Positions 1-5,611 of a stretch of 33,890 nt of DNA are shown here, one piece after another; within the stretch, counting starts at the first letter, position 1, and every line of letters starts with the position of its first letter. This DNA comes from a virus. The stretch is taken from the IMG/VR virus record IMGVR_UViG_3300042375_000433, positions 1-33,890 of that record; one strand, 5' to 3'. The position numbers and the translations under genes are program-made. Below the pieces are notes generated by a model that was given only the letters and a program-made list of their open reading frames with translations, was not told the DNA's origin and did no database searches.

Positions 1-237
1 CAACTGGGGACAATTAATTAAGAAAGGCGACAAATATTATAATTACGTTAATAAAGAAGTTCCTGAAAATGAAGTAGTATTTTTAAAGAAATTCAGAGGT
101 TTTGAATACTATCATAAATACAATGATTTGCAGTTAGCAAGTCTTAAAAAATTACTTCAAGAATTGTGTGTTAAATTTGCTATCAATAAAAAATATAATT
201 CAGATATGTGGGATTTATCGGTTAATGCCTTAAGTGG
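1..237. repeat. Left copy of imperfect terminal repeat
   Basis: Bases 1-237 align without gaps to 33654-33890. I count 20 mismatches, about 92% identity. The first 108 bases are identical and differences accumulate after that. Both copies lie in the same reading frame of an amidase gene. A physical phage terminal repeat should be identical, so this looks like a circular or permuted genome whose contig ends come from two allelic variants. A tandem pair of amidase genes is the alternative. Confidence 0.85.
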
Positions 238-331
238 TGTTAATGGTATTTATACTCACGTTTCTTACCGAAGTGATAAAAACGATTGCAGTCCACAAAT
301 TAACTTAATAGAAATGTTAAAAACTTTATAA
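2..331 (+). CDS. N-acetylmuramoyl-L-alanine amidase (endolysin), C-terminal part, open at the 5' end
   Basis: This is the 3' fragment of the phage endolysin, which cuts the MurNAc-L-Ala amide bond of peptidoglycan at lysis. The frame is open from base 2 with no start and continues the gene that begins at 33394. Joined across the terminal repeat, the protein would be 196 aa, normal for a single-domain Amidase_2 enzyme. This part holds the C-terminal zinc-site region: a His in YTHVSYRSDKNDCSP followed ten residues later by a Cys, like the His/Cys ligands of T7 lysozyme. The N-terminal HHTAGG motif lies in the other fragment. The stop overlaps the next start (TAATG at 329-333), which indicates translational coupling. 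Confidence 0.85.
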   Translation, partial: NWGQLIKKGDKYYNYVNKEVPENEVVFLKKFRGFEYYHKYNDLQLASLKKLLQELCVKFAINKKYNSDMWDLSVNALSGVNGIYTHVSYRSDKNDCSPQINLIEMLKTL

Positions 332-450
332 TGGCAAAAAAAGAAACAAGCACTACCGCTTTAATTAAGAAAGCAAAAGGTAATGGCAAAGCTAAAAAGC
401 ATCCTAATAAAAAGGAATCAGTTAAAAAGTATAAAGGACAAGGACGATGA
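331..450 (+). CDS. Small basic protein (39 aa) of the lysis cassette
   Basis: A 39-aa, very Lys-rich protein starting MAKKETSTTALIKKAKGNGK. It has no membrane segment and no recognised family. The evidence that it is real is its packing: its ATG overlaps the amidase stop and its TGA overlaps the next ATG (ATGA at 447-450). It therefore sits in a coupled amidase-39 aa-holin string. A nucleic-acid-binding or lysis-accessory role is possible, but nothing in the sequence decides. Confidence 0.7.
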   Translation: MAKKETSTTALIKKAKGNGKAKKHPNKKESVKKYKGQGR

Positions 451-677
451 TTAAAGACTTATTAAACAGTTTTAAGAATGATAAAGCTGGCTATTCAGGA
501 AGGAAATTATCAGCCTTTATAGGCGTTGCAACTGCTATTTATTTAACTATATTTAAAATACCATTAGAACATCAATTGGACGCTCTAATGGTATGGTTAG
601 CTTTTAGTTTATTATGCTTAGGTATTGTTACCGTTCAAAATGTAATTGAATTTAAGAATGGTTCTAACAAAGGCTAA
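447..677 (+). CDS. Holin-like protein with two membrane segments
   Basis: A 76-aa protein with a short charged N-terminus (about 1-22) and two hydrophobic segments at about 24-40 and 46-65. The C-terminus is hydrophilic and ends in Lys/Gly. Size, topology and position directly after the amidase fit a holin, which opens the inner membrane so that the endolysin can reach peptidoglycan. The family assignment rests on topology and context, not on a diagnostic motif. The gene is translationally coupled to the 39-aa gene before it. Its stop falls within a hairpin at 672-702 that probably ends the late transcript. Confidence 0.7.
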   Translation: MIKDLLNSFKNDKAGYSGRKLSAFIGVATAIYLTIFKIPLEHQLDALMVWLAFSLLCLGIVTVQNVIEFKNGSNKG

Positions 678-702
678 AAGTGCATTAAAACGCACTTTAG
701 CC
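672..702. terminator. Hairpin between converging transcripts
   Basis: GGCTAAAAGTGC (672-683) pairs with GCACTTTAGCC (692-702), giving an 11-bp stem with one bulged A and an 8-base loop. It lies between the rightward holin gene and the leftward gene at 708-1097, where a two-way terminator is expected. There is no long T run, so the termination role is inferred from position. Confidence 0.55.
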
Positions 703-704
703 GA

Positions 705-716
705 CTGTTATAACTC
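705..716. repeat. Left arm of 12-bp inverted repeat flanking 708-1097
   Basis: CTGTTATAACTC here is the exact reverse complement of GAGTTATAACAG at 1107-1118. The pair brackets the single gene 708-1097. The core GTTATAAC is itself palindromic. This could mark an inserted cassette or paired protein-binding sites, or could be chance. Confidence 0.5.
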
Positions 717-1097
717 ATTTTCTAAACCGCCAGTAATAGAAACTAATCTTCCATCTGTAAATTTAGCGTAGAACTCATACCATTTGCCTTTAAAATCACA
801 ATAGAAATTAATTATTCCGTGATAATTTAAAGTTTCTAAAACTTCATTTTCTTTCTGTAAACTTCCAATTAGTCCAATAATTCCATCATCGTTTGGATGT
901 GGTCTTTCTTCTTTTGGAACAGTTTTATAATTAAACCTTTCTATTTGTAATAAACCAGCATCTGTAATAATTACTTTTGTCAAAGTGCAATCTAAATCTT
1001 TTGTTTGCCAATCAGGATTTTTACCAAATAGCTTTTTTTCTTCATCTGAAACAGGCAGTTTATCTGTGTTGATGTATAAGTTGTCGAACATTCCCAT
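708..1097 (-). CDS. Conserved-looking hypothetical protein (129 aa)
   Basis: A 129-aa acidic soluble protein beginning MGMFDNLYINTDKLPVS. I do not recognise a catalytic family. The N-terminal segment resembles small hypothetical proteins I associate with phage and bacterial genomes, but that is a recollection, not a motif. It stands alone between the lysis cassette and the leftward recombination operon and is bracketed by 12-bp inverted repeats at 705-716 and 1107-1118. No clear TAnnTTTG promoter is visible just upstream (1098-1160). It may be an accessory (moron-type) gene. Confidence 0.75.
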   Translation of the reverse strand: MGMFDNLYINTDKLPVSDEEKKLFGKNPDWQTKDLDCTLTKVIITDAGLLQIERFNYKTVPKEERPHPNDDGIIGLIGSLQKENEVLETLNYHGIINFYCDFKGKWYEFYAKFTDGRLVSITGGLENEL

Positions 1098-1106
1098 AAT
1101 AAAAAC

Positions 1107-1118
1107 GAGTTATAACAG
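1107..1118. repeat. Right arm of 12-bp inverted repeat flanking 708-1097
   Basis: GAGTTATAACAG is the exact reverse complement of 705-716. It lies 10 bases upstream of the start of the leftward gene 708-1097, where an operator or a cassette boundary could sit. Confidence 0.5.
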
Positions 1119-1136
1119 CAATTACACGCTATTGCT
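1117..1136. other. Small hairpin in the gap 1098-1237
   Basis: AGCAAT (1117-1122) pairs with ATTGCT (1131-1136) around an 8-base loop. It lies next to the right arm of the inverted repeat. The function is unknown. It could be part of the 5' region of the 708-1097 transcript or an operator. Confidence 0.35.
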
Positions 1137-1211
1137 ATATTGTGATTAATTTAATGATTGTTTTGTATCTTAAAGTTCCGTGTTAAACTGAAAGGTATTT
1201 TTATGTTTGTA

Positions 1212-1232
1212 CGCAACAGACGTGTAGTTGCG
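1212..1232 (-). terminator. Candidate terminator hairpin of the leftward recombination operon
   Basis: CGCAAC (1212-1217) pairs with GTTGCG (1227-1232) around a 9-base loop, and flanking GTTT and AAAC can extend the stem past a bulge. It lies just after the stop of the Gp157-like gene (1238), so leftward transcripts would end here. The T tract is weak, so termination is inferred. Confidence 0.4.
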
Positions 1233-1237
1233 AAACG

Positions 1238-1726
1238 TTATTTAATTTGCAAATTACGATTAGATTTAATTGAACATCCCGAAATAAACATACCACTTTT
1301 TAAGGCATCTTTAATCTTTAATTTATCAGCAGTTTCAGTTAATTTAATAGTTTTAAATTCATTCGGCAATTCATTAACATCACTAACCTCAACACTTTCA
1401 GACTTTCTAAATGATATCTTAATTAGTGGCGTTTCTATTTTATCAATATCAAAAGTTAGCATAGCTAGTTCAATAGTATCTTTTAAACGCTGAATTGTTT
1501 TTTCTCTCGATTTCTTAGCTTGTTGCAAACGTTTTATTTCATTGTCGATTATATCCATTTCAGCATCAAATTGCTTTGTAACGTATGCGAAATTCTCAGA
1601 CTTTGAATGAAAATTGTCTTTATTAATTTGTAAGGCTAATTCTATTTCTGGAGTAATTTCGCCACCATTTTCTATTAATTCATTTACTAATAGTTGGTAT
1701 TCTGTTTGAATGTTAAATATATTCAT
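1238..1726 (-). CDS. Gp157-like phage protein (Siphovirus Gp157 family)
   Basis: A 162-aa protein matching the layout of the Siphovirus Gp157 family: N-terminal helical part, a long coiled coil rich in Lys, Glu and Gln at about 45-95 (AEMDIIDNEIKRLQQAKKS), then the conserved-type segment IETPLIKISFRKSESVEV and a C-terminal tail. Family members are common in phages next to recombination genes. Their role is not firmly known, although one streptococcal member was linked to phage resistance. The start overlaps the ERF stop as TAATG, so the two are coupled. Confidence 0.75.
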   Translation of the reverse strand: MNIFNIQTEYQLLVNELIENGGEITPEIELALQINKDNFHSKSENFAYVTKQFDAEMDIIDNEIKRLQQAKKSREKTIQRLKDTIELAMLTFDIDKIETPLIKISFRKSESVEVSDVNELPNEFKTIKLTETADKLKIKDALKSGMFISGCSIKSNRNLQIK

Positions 1727-2277
1727 TATTTCAAAGTTGATTTTAGTTTATCTTTTAAGGCTATTACTTCAACGTTAGCTGCTTGTTCTTTTGGAAGTGA
1801 TAAATATACTTGTTGTAATTCTTTTAACGTGCTTACAACGATTAATTTACTTTTAGCATCTTCAACATTTACAACAATCGGTTGTTCAACTTTTGAAGCT
1901 GGTTTAATTTGTTCGCCACTTGCATCAGTATCTTTATCAGTAATCAATCCTAAGGCACTTGACAAAGCATAACGTCTAATGTAAGTAATTGCACTTCCTA
2001 ATGTTTGAAAGTCATTCATACCCTTTAAATTAGTTCCCTGAGGTATTGTTGTAGTAGTTTCTAACTGCTCTCCACTTTCGTAGTGAAAAATAATAGTTTT
2101 AATGTTATTATCGCCAACTAATTGTGTAAAGCCTAATTTATTCTTTTTAAGAATTGGATTAATTACATCAAAGATAGTAGCTAAATTGGCATAAGAATAA
2201 CCATATCCTTGAGTGCCTTTGTGAATTACTGGAACTTCCTGCTGAAATTCTGCTAATGATTTTAATAAGTTTTTCAT
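1726..2277 (-). CDS. erf: ERF family single-strand annealing recombinase
   Basis: A 183-aa protein with the ERF hallmarks: GYGYSYANLATIFDVINPIL (about 24-43), a middle region on the ester-like GEQLETTTTIP stretch, and the conserved FQTLGSAITYIRRYALSSAL block followed by GLITDKDTDA. ERF proteins anneal complementary single strands during phage recombination and genome circularisation. The C-terminal third (from about 125) is a variable tail, as is usual. An SSB-like gene lies upstream and a Gp157-like gene downstream, and a PD-(D/E)XK nuclease at 8287 could be its exonuclease partner. The gene has its own promoter at 2380-2387 and a structured leader. Confidence 0.88.
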   Translation of the reverse strand: MKNLLKSLAEFQQEVPVIHKGTQGYGYSYANLATIFDVINPILKKNKLGFTQLVGDNNIKTIIFHYESGEQLETTTTIPQGTNLKGMNDFQTLGSAITYIRRYALSSALGLITDKDTDASGEQIKPASKVEQPIVVNVEDAKSKLIVVSTLKELQQVYLSLPKEQAANVEVIALKDKLKSTLK

Positions 2278-2280
2278 GTT

Positions 2281-2358
2281 TTATAAATTAAGAAATCCCC
2301 AACTCAATAGCCCTACCACAGGCGTTTTGAATCGAGGATTAATGGTTAATTTTTTCAT
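2281..2358 (-). CDS. Possible 25-aa leader peptide upstream of erf
   Basis: A 25-codon frame, MKKLTINPRFKTPVVGLLSW and five more residues, lies in the transcribed leader of erf. It starts about 22 bases after the promoter and ends 3 bases before the erf ATG. It covers a GC-richer patch that can form a stem with the leader start. It could be a regulatory leader peptide or simply an open frame in a structured RNA. Confidence 0.3.
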   Translation of the reverse strand: MKKLTINPRFKTPVVGLLSWGFLNL

Positions 2359-2368
2359 TTGGTGGTAG
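2313..2368 (-). promoter_or_regulatory. Leader stem upstream of erf
   Basis: On the minus strand the leader start carries CTACCAC (plus-strand 2362-2368 reads GTGGTAG), complementary to GTGGTAG further down (plus-strand 2313-2319 reads CTACCAC). A 7-bp long-range stem can form in the mRNA and would cover the start of the 25-codon frame. The box AATACTACCA at its 5' side recurs in the leader at 7928-7937, so it may be a shared translation or regulatory element. Confidence 0.4.
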
Positions 2369-2379
2369 TATTTATTTTA

Positions 2380-2387
2380 CAAATATA
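2380..2387 (-). promoter_or_regulatory. Bacteroidota-type -7 element for erf
   Basis: The minus strand reads TATATTTG, a perfect TAnnTTTG -7 element, 102 bases before the erf ATG. Transcription would start a few bases downstream. It gives erf and the Gp157-like gene their own promoter within the longer leftward operon. Confidence 0.7.
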
Positions 2388-2398
2388 ATTAATTAATT

Positions 2399-2659
2399 TT
2401 AAAAAGCAACCTTTTTTTCTGCAATTATTATTTTGCCATCCGTCCAAATTACTTTTGCATTACCTAGATAGGTCTTTGGTGCTTTAGCAGTTCGTTCCTC
2501 AACACTTTGATTGATTGACACACTAGCATTATTGCCATAAGTATCGGTTGCATCATTAATTGCAATGGTTAGGTTTAACCATCTTTTACCGTTTTTTTCG
2601 ATAACTTTACTTTCTTCGATTTTCGTCAAATCTATTGACGCACTTACAATTGAACTCAT
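2399..2659 (-). CDS. Small SSB-like (OB-fold-like) protein
   Basis: An 86-aa protein rich in beta-type segments: KNGKRWLNLTIAINDATDTYGNNASVSI, then SVEERTAKAPKTYLGNAKVI and WTDGKI. This pattern resembles short hypothetical proteins placed beside annealing recombinases in Bacteroidota phages, where a single-stranded-DNA-binding role is plausible. I see no diagnostic SSB signature or acidic C-terminal tip, so the function is inferred from beta-rich composition and the position directly upstream of erf. The leader before the start contains TACTAACCCCTAAAAACAAA, similar to other early leaders here. Confidence 0.6.
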   Translation of the reverse strand: MSSIVSASIDLTKIEESKVIEKNGKRWLNLTIAINDATDTYGNNASVSINQSVEERTAKAPKTYLGNAKVIWTDGKIIIAEKKVAF

Positions 2660-2694
2660 GTTTTATTTGTTTTTAGGGGTTAGTATTTTATTAG

Positions 2695-2937
2695 TTACCA
2701 TTTGCCACTGTTAGTGATGCAGTATCTACTTCCAGGATGTGCATTTATCCAGTCGCCTTCACTTAGGGTAAATGTTTTATTGTTATTGCTGCATTCGTTT
2801 TTAATCACTACTGAGTAATCAACTACATTATCTGATTGAATTATTCCACAATTACAAGGAGATGTTTCTTTTATTTCTTTTTTCTTGCAAGAACTAATTA
2901 AAGCTACAATTGCTAGTATTAATGTTATTTTTTTCAT
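2695..2937 (-). CDS. Small lipoprotein (80 aa)
   Basis: The N-terminus is a classic lipoprotein signal: MKK, a hydrophobic core TLILAIVALI, and lipobox LISSC with the lipidated Cys at residue 17. The mature part is about 64 aa with six further cysteines besides the lipidated one, or close to that (CNCG, ECSNN, RYC). No family is recognised. It overlaps the upstream 54-aa gene by ATGA. Phage lipoproteins in early operons often block superinfection or act in the envelope, but that role here is only an inference. Confidence 0.75.
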   Translation of the reverse strand: MKKITLILAIVALISSCKKKEIKETSPCNCGIIQSDNVVDYSVVIKNECSNNNKTFTLSEGDWINAHPGSRYCITNSGKW

Positions 2938-3098
2938 AAGTCTTCGTTTAAATGGTTAAGTAAATTCTTTTCAGTATATTTTAAATTTTGTAAACTTATT
3001 TCCAAAATTAATATTTGATTTTGGTGGTAAGTAAGATTTTCTTCATTTTTAATTATTTCTTTTTTAATCAATTCTAATATGTATTCTGTTTTTTCCAT
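2934..3098 (-). CDS. Small helical protein (54 aa)
   Basis: A 54-aa Glu/Lys/Asn/Leu-rich frame starting MEKTEYILELIKKEIIKNEE. It is predicted largely helical, with a heptad-like pattern of Leu and Ile along its length, so a coiled coil is likely. No family is recognised. It fills a gap between two genes, its stop overlaps the lipoprotein start as ATGA, and its start is preceded by AAACTAACTAAA, a leader type seen before other early genes here. These points make it a credible coupled gene. Confidence 0.65.
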   Translation of the reverse strand: MEKTEYILELIKKEIIKNEENLTYHQNQILILEISLQNLKYTEKNLLNHLNEDL

Positions 3099-3103
3099 TT
3101 TAG

Positions 3104-3448
3104 TTAGTTTTTTAAATCTTTAAAAAGTCTAATTTGTTCCTGAATGATTAGTGATTGTTTTCCTGAGTTTAAAGCCTGCATATCTTTTGATACTATTAAG
3201 CCATTCAATCCCTTTAAAAACTTTTCTTTTTGCTCATTGTCATTTTCAACTACTGAGCCAACAAAACTAAAGTCATTCACTTTCTGCAGTTCCATAAATT
3301 CTAATAGTGAATCATAAAGCCTATCACTAATTAAAGAACCGCTAAATGTATCAGCTATATTCTTAACATTTAAAAATGTGCTTAGTTTTATTCTTTGGCG
3401 ATACCCTATCTTTGAAAGAATTGGTATAAATACTTTAGCTTCTACCAT
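3104..3448 (-). CDS. Hypothetical protein (114 aa)
   Basis: A 114-aa soluble protein starting MVEAKVFIPILSKIGYRQRI. It has no membrane segment and no recognised motif. The N-terminal half is mixed and the C-terminal part (about 70-114) is Lys/Gln-rich and helical. It overlaps the upstream gene 3442-3783 by 7 bases, so the two are likely co-translated. It is a member of the leftward early operon that ends with erf. Confidence 0.7.
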   Translation of the reverse strand: MVEAKVFIPILSKIGYRQRIKLSTFLNVKNIADTFSGSLISDRLYDSLLEFMELQKVNDFSFVGSVVENDNEQKEKFLKGLNGLIVSKDMQALNSGKQSLIIQEQIRLFKDLKN

Positions 3449-3783
3449 GACTCTTTATCGCTAAATTCCCAGTCCTGCATTTCACTATCAAATATCTTAT
3501 CAACTATTAAATCTAAAGCATCATTTATTTCATTTGTGTATTTTTGCAAAGAACTTGTTTTATTAATTATAAAGTAATAATTATCACTTATAACATTTTC
3601 GCAGTCGTGTTCATCGCATCCAACGTTCCAAAAGAAAGTAACTTTAATGTTATGGTCTCCATAGTCTTGTATTTCATAAGTTACATTGTAATCCTTATCA
3701 ATTGGTTCGATGTGTTCAAATTGGTTAATTATTCCTACTGTAATTAAGTCCAGTTCTTTGTTAGTAAATTTAGTTAGTTTCAT
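3442..3783 (-). CDS. Acidic hypothetical protein (113 aa)
   Basis: A 113-aa strongly acidic protein. A central FWNVGCDEHDCENV segment places two Cys and a His among acidic residues, a possible metal site but not a known motif. The C-terminus is Asp/Glu/Trp-rich (QDWEFSDKESW). Such small acidic early proteins sometimes act as DNA mimics or host inhibitors, but the sequence alone does not show this. It lies 3 bases after the stop of the membrane protein gene 3787-4041 and overlaps the next gene. Confidence 0.7.
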   Translation of the reverse strand: MKLTKFTNKELDLITVGIINQFEHIEPIDKDYNVTYEIQDYGDHNIKVTFFWNVGCDEHDCENVISDNYYFIINKTSSLQKYTNEINDALDLIVDKIFDSEMQDWEFSDKESW

Positions 3784-3786
3784 GGC

Positions 3787-4041
3787 TTATTTTTTAAAAG
3801 ATAAAGTTAAATTGTCAAAAGTTAGTTCCTGATTAGTTGCATCCATTTGTTTAATGATAACATCACGTTGTTTAATTTGATAGTCTAATTGCTCATTTAC
3901 AATTGATAGTCTAATTGCTATTCCCAAGAATATAATAGTTGCTAATGAAGTAATTACTAGCAGTCCAAAGTATAGACTTGCTTTGTTAATTTGTTTACTT
4001 TCTGTTTTTTCGATTCCGTTGTTTAATAAATCCTCTTTCAT
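3787..4041 (-). CDS. Single-span membrane protein with coiled coil (84 aa)
   Basis: An 84-aa protein with a charged N-terminus (1-21), one strong membrane segment at about 24-46 (LYFGLLVITSLATIIFLGIA), and a C-terminal helix with coiled-coil character (NEQLDYQIKQRDVIIKQMDA). No family is recognised. It is the first gene of the leftward early operon and follows a promoter-leader that is nearly duplicated at 7861-7930. A membrane-anchored early protein could act in exclusion or in host takeover, but no function can be assigned. Confidence 0.75.
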   Translation of the reverse strand: MKEDLLNNGIEKTESKQINKASLYFGLLVITSLATIIFLGIAIRLSIVNEQLDYQIKQRDVIIKQMDATNQELTFDNLTLSFKK

Positions 4042-4050
4042 TTGTTTTTA

Positions 4051-4120
4051 GTTTTAATTGGTTAGTAATATGATGTAAAAGTATATTATTTATTTTGAAT
4101 AAAAAAATATATTTTCAAAA
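4051..4120 (-). promoter_or_regulatory. Leftward early promoter-leader, near copy of 7861-7930
   Basis: Read on the minus strand, these 70 bases match plus-strand 7861-7930 at 58 positions with no gaps. The -7 element is TACTTTTA at 4076-4083, at the same offset as TATATTTA in the other copy. The leader includes the shared ATATTACTAACCAATTAAAA (the last 20 matching bases). An 11-bp inverted repeat lies over the upstream part. It would drive the operon 4041 to 1238. Confidence 0.75.
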
Positions 4121-4124
4121 TAAA
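4089..4124. repeat. 11-bp inverted repeat, candidate operator
   Basis: TTTATTTTGAA (4089-4099) is the exact reverse complement of TTCAAAATAAA (4114-4124), separated by 14 bases. It sits just upstream of the -7 element of the leftward promoter. A weaker version of the same arrangement occurs in the rightward copy near 7863-7890. A dimeric regulator could bind here. Confidence 0.5.
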
Positions 4125-4182
4125 AGCTATATTTATTTAATATTTATGTAACTATTTGATAGTCAATTAAATAGATTTCATA

Positions 4183-4713
4183 TTATTTTAAAGTACCTAT
4201 TAAAAAGCCACCTAAAAATGTGATTATTCCAACTTGAGCAATCTTTAATCTATTATTCTTTTTAGCTTTTCTAAGACTTAATGAATCGTTGTAGTGTTGA
4301 ATGTCTTTAACCATTACAATGTCTTTATAATTTATGATCATTTTAGAGTAATCTTTTATAATTGAATCCTGAACTAATATAGTACTATCATTAGCCAAAT
4401 CTATTTTATCATGCCATTTAATTACTGTATCAATATAAGTTCTGCAAGTGTCTGGTGCAGTTAAATAAACATTCTTTACTTTATCTTTATAAACAACCTT
4501 TAAGCCTTGTTTAGTTAGCTTTAGCAGTTGCAAAGATACATTTAGGTTAGTTATATCATTCGTTAAATTTGCATTGCTTAAATTAGCTTTAATTAATAAG
4601 CTATCATTAATAGGTTTCAATCCTTCAACTGTTTTATTTCCGCAGTCTTTTAATGCTAGAAAAATCATAGCTATTAAAAATAATTCTAAGGTAACTCTGT
4701 ATTGTATTTTCAT
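4183..4713 (-). CDS. Membrane protein with periplasmic-type helical domain, spanin-like in layout
   Basis: A 176-aa protein when started at the ATG at 4713. A longer upstream frame overlaps the neighbouring gene and is unlikely. There is one hydrophobic segment at about 8-22 (LELFLIAMIFLAL), a long middle region with coiled-coil and Asn-rich stretches, two or three Cys, and a second hydrophobic segment close to the C-terminus (VGIITFLGGFLIGTL). Two anchors joined by a helical domain recall lysis spanins, but spanins normally sit near the holin and amidase, and this gene is in an early operon. The function is therefore open. The start lies 2 bases after the stop of 4716-4958. Confidence 0.65.
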   Translation of the reverse strand: MKIQYRVTLELFLIAMIFLALKDCGNKTVEGLKPINDSLLIKANLSNANLTNDITNLNVSLQLLKLTKQGLKVVYKDKVKNVYLTAPDTCRTYIDTVIKWHDKIDLANDSTILVQDSIIKDYSKMIINYKDIVMVKDIQHYNDSLSLRKAKKNNRLKIAQVGIITFLGGFLIGTLK

Positions 4714-4715
4714 GT

Positions 4716-4958
4716 TTAATGTTTTGTATAGTAAGTGAATGTGTCTTGGTATATAGAATAAATACCAAATGAAATAGATCCAATTATGATAAGTATCATA
4801 ACACCAAAAACCCATGTTACAACGTGGTCACGATTTGTTCTAGTTATATTGAGAAGTTTATCAAGTAAAAGACCTACAAAGTAAGGTATGCCTATAAATA
4901 CAACTACTACTATTATTAATGTTATTATTGTTTCTAAGTGTATTATTAAATTTTCCAT
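4716..4958 (-). CDS. Small membrane protein with two segments (80 aa)
   Basis: An 80-aa very hydrophobic protein. Segment one is at about 8-30 (many Ile and Val) and segment two at about 47-68, joined by a basic loop (KLLNITRTNRDH). No family is recognised. It is followed after 2 bases by the two-anchor protein 4183-4713, and another tiny membrane protein lies upstream. The cluster of three membrane proteins suggests a joint envelope function, possibly exclusion or a second lysis-type set, but this is inference. Confidence 0.7.
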   Translation of the reverse strand: MENLIIHLETIITLIIVVVVFIGIPYFVGLLLDKLLNITRTNRDHVVTWVFGVMILIIIGSISFGIYSIYQDTFTYYTKH

Positions 4959-5003
4959 ATTAGTTTTGTTTGTTTAGTTTATTTATTTTTTTATAGTTAT
5001 AAA

Positions 5004-5117
5004 TTATTTCTTATTAAATAAAGTTATTATCCATGCACTGAATAAAATTAACAAGGCTATCGGCAAGCCTATCATAATCTCTATAATTATCCAAATGTAA
5101 AAAATTAGTTTTCTCAT
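5004..5117 (-). CDS. Tiny single-span membrane protein (37 aa)
   Basis: A 37-aa frame starting MRKLIFYIWIIIEIMIGLPI. Nearly the whole sequence is one or two hydrophobic helices, with basic ends (MRK and FNKK). Its ATG overlaps the TGA of 5114-5398 as ATGA, which is the main argument that it is a real coupled gene. No family is recognised. Confidence 0.65.
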   Translation of the reverse strand: MRKLIFYIWIIIEIMIGLPIALLILFSAWIITLFNKK

Positions 5118-5398
5118 AATTCCGTTAATTCGTAAGTGCTATTCTTAGTTTGAAATTTAATATATTTATCTCTTTGTTCTATTATTTCAGTAATTACAGT
5201 AGTCATCCAACCGTTATCTAATAATAAAGACCTACCTATTTTAATGTCATTATGTCTCCAAGCGAACTCCCCTTTATCGTTCCATTCAATATACTCAACT
5301 TTAAATTTACCAACTTGAGTTAAGCCATCATTCATTCTTTTTAAGATAAATTTAGGCTTATAATCTTTTACTAAGTTAGCGTTGTATTTATCGTTCAT
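5114..5398 (-). CDS. Hypothetical protein (94 aa)
   Basis: A 94-aa soluble basic protein that looks beta-rich. Segments such as KFKVEYIEWNDKGEFAWRHN and GRSLLLDNGWMTTVITEIIE suggest a small barrel, but I recognise no family. It is overlapped at both ends by ATGA junctions, with the RHH-like gene upstream and the 37-aa membrane protein downstream. This shows a tightly coupled early operon. Confidence 0.7.
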   Translation of the reverse strand: MNDKYNANLVKDYKPKFILKRMNDGLTQVGKFKVEYIEWNDKGEFAWRHNDIKIGRSLLLDNGWMTTVITEIIEQRDKYIKFQTKNSTYELTEL

Positions 5399-5541
5399 AA
5401 TCCTTTAGCTAGTTTCTTTAACTGTTCAACATCGTAAACGCATACAGTTACCGATTTCTTTTTAATCAATTTCTTTGGAGCTCCTGCACCTTTACGTTTG
5501 CCACCAGATAATTTAGGTTTTCCGTCTTTTTTTAGTTTCAT
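5395..5541 (-). CDS. Small basic DNA-binding-type protein (48 aa)
   Basis: A 48-aa protein. It starts MKLKKDGKPK, followed by the motif GGKRKGAGAPKK. A GGKRxGAGRK-type N-terminus is typical of small phage and plasmid proteins with a ribbon-helix-helix or similar DNA-binding fold. The C-terminal part KSVTVCVYDVEQLKKLAK fits one strand plus a helix. It is the first gene of its operon, so a regulatory role is plausible. Its start is 5 bases after the G of the -7 element TATATTTG, so the mRNA is probably leaderless. Confidence 0.65.
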   Translation of the reverse strand: MKLKKDGKPKLSGGKRKGAGAPKKLIKKKSVTVCVYDVEQLKKLAKGL

Positions 5542-5546
5542 GTTTG

Positions 5547-5607
5547 CAAATATAATTATAATATTTTAATATAAAAATTTTTTATTCAAATTATTTTGTT
5601 AATTTTG
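5547..5607. promoter_or_regulatory. Divergent promoter pair with leaderless starts
   Basis: The minus strand reads TATATTTG at 5554-5547, five bases before the ATG at 5541. The plus strand reads TAATTTTG at 5600-5607, four bases before the ATG at 5612. With the usual Bacteroidota start point a few bases after the -7 element, both transcripts would begin at or next to the ATG. The two -7 elements are about 45 bases apart and their upstream regions overlap. Confidence 0.7.
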
Positions 5608-5611
5608 TAAA

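Noticed and set aside
1158-1493. Plus-strand open frame of 111 codons
   Set aside because: It lies antisense to the Gp157-like gene, has no coupling or promoter of its own in a fitting place, and its protein is a low-complexity shadow rich in Leu, Ser and Ile.
1694-1972. Plus-strand open frame of 92 codons
   Set aside because: It is antisense to the ERF gene, which has clear family motifs.
4714-4815. Longer N-terminus for the membrane protein 4183-4713
   Set aside because: The extension overlaps the coding end of the upstream membrane protein. The ATG at 4713 lies 2 bases after that gene's stop, matching the usual spacing here.
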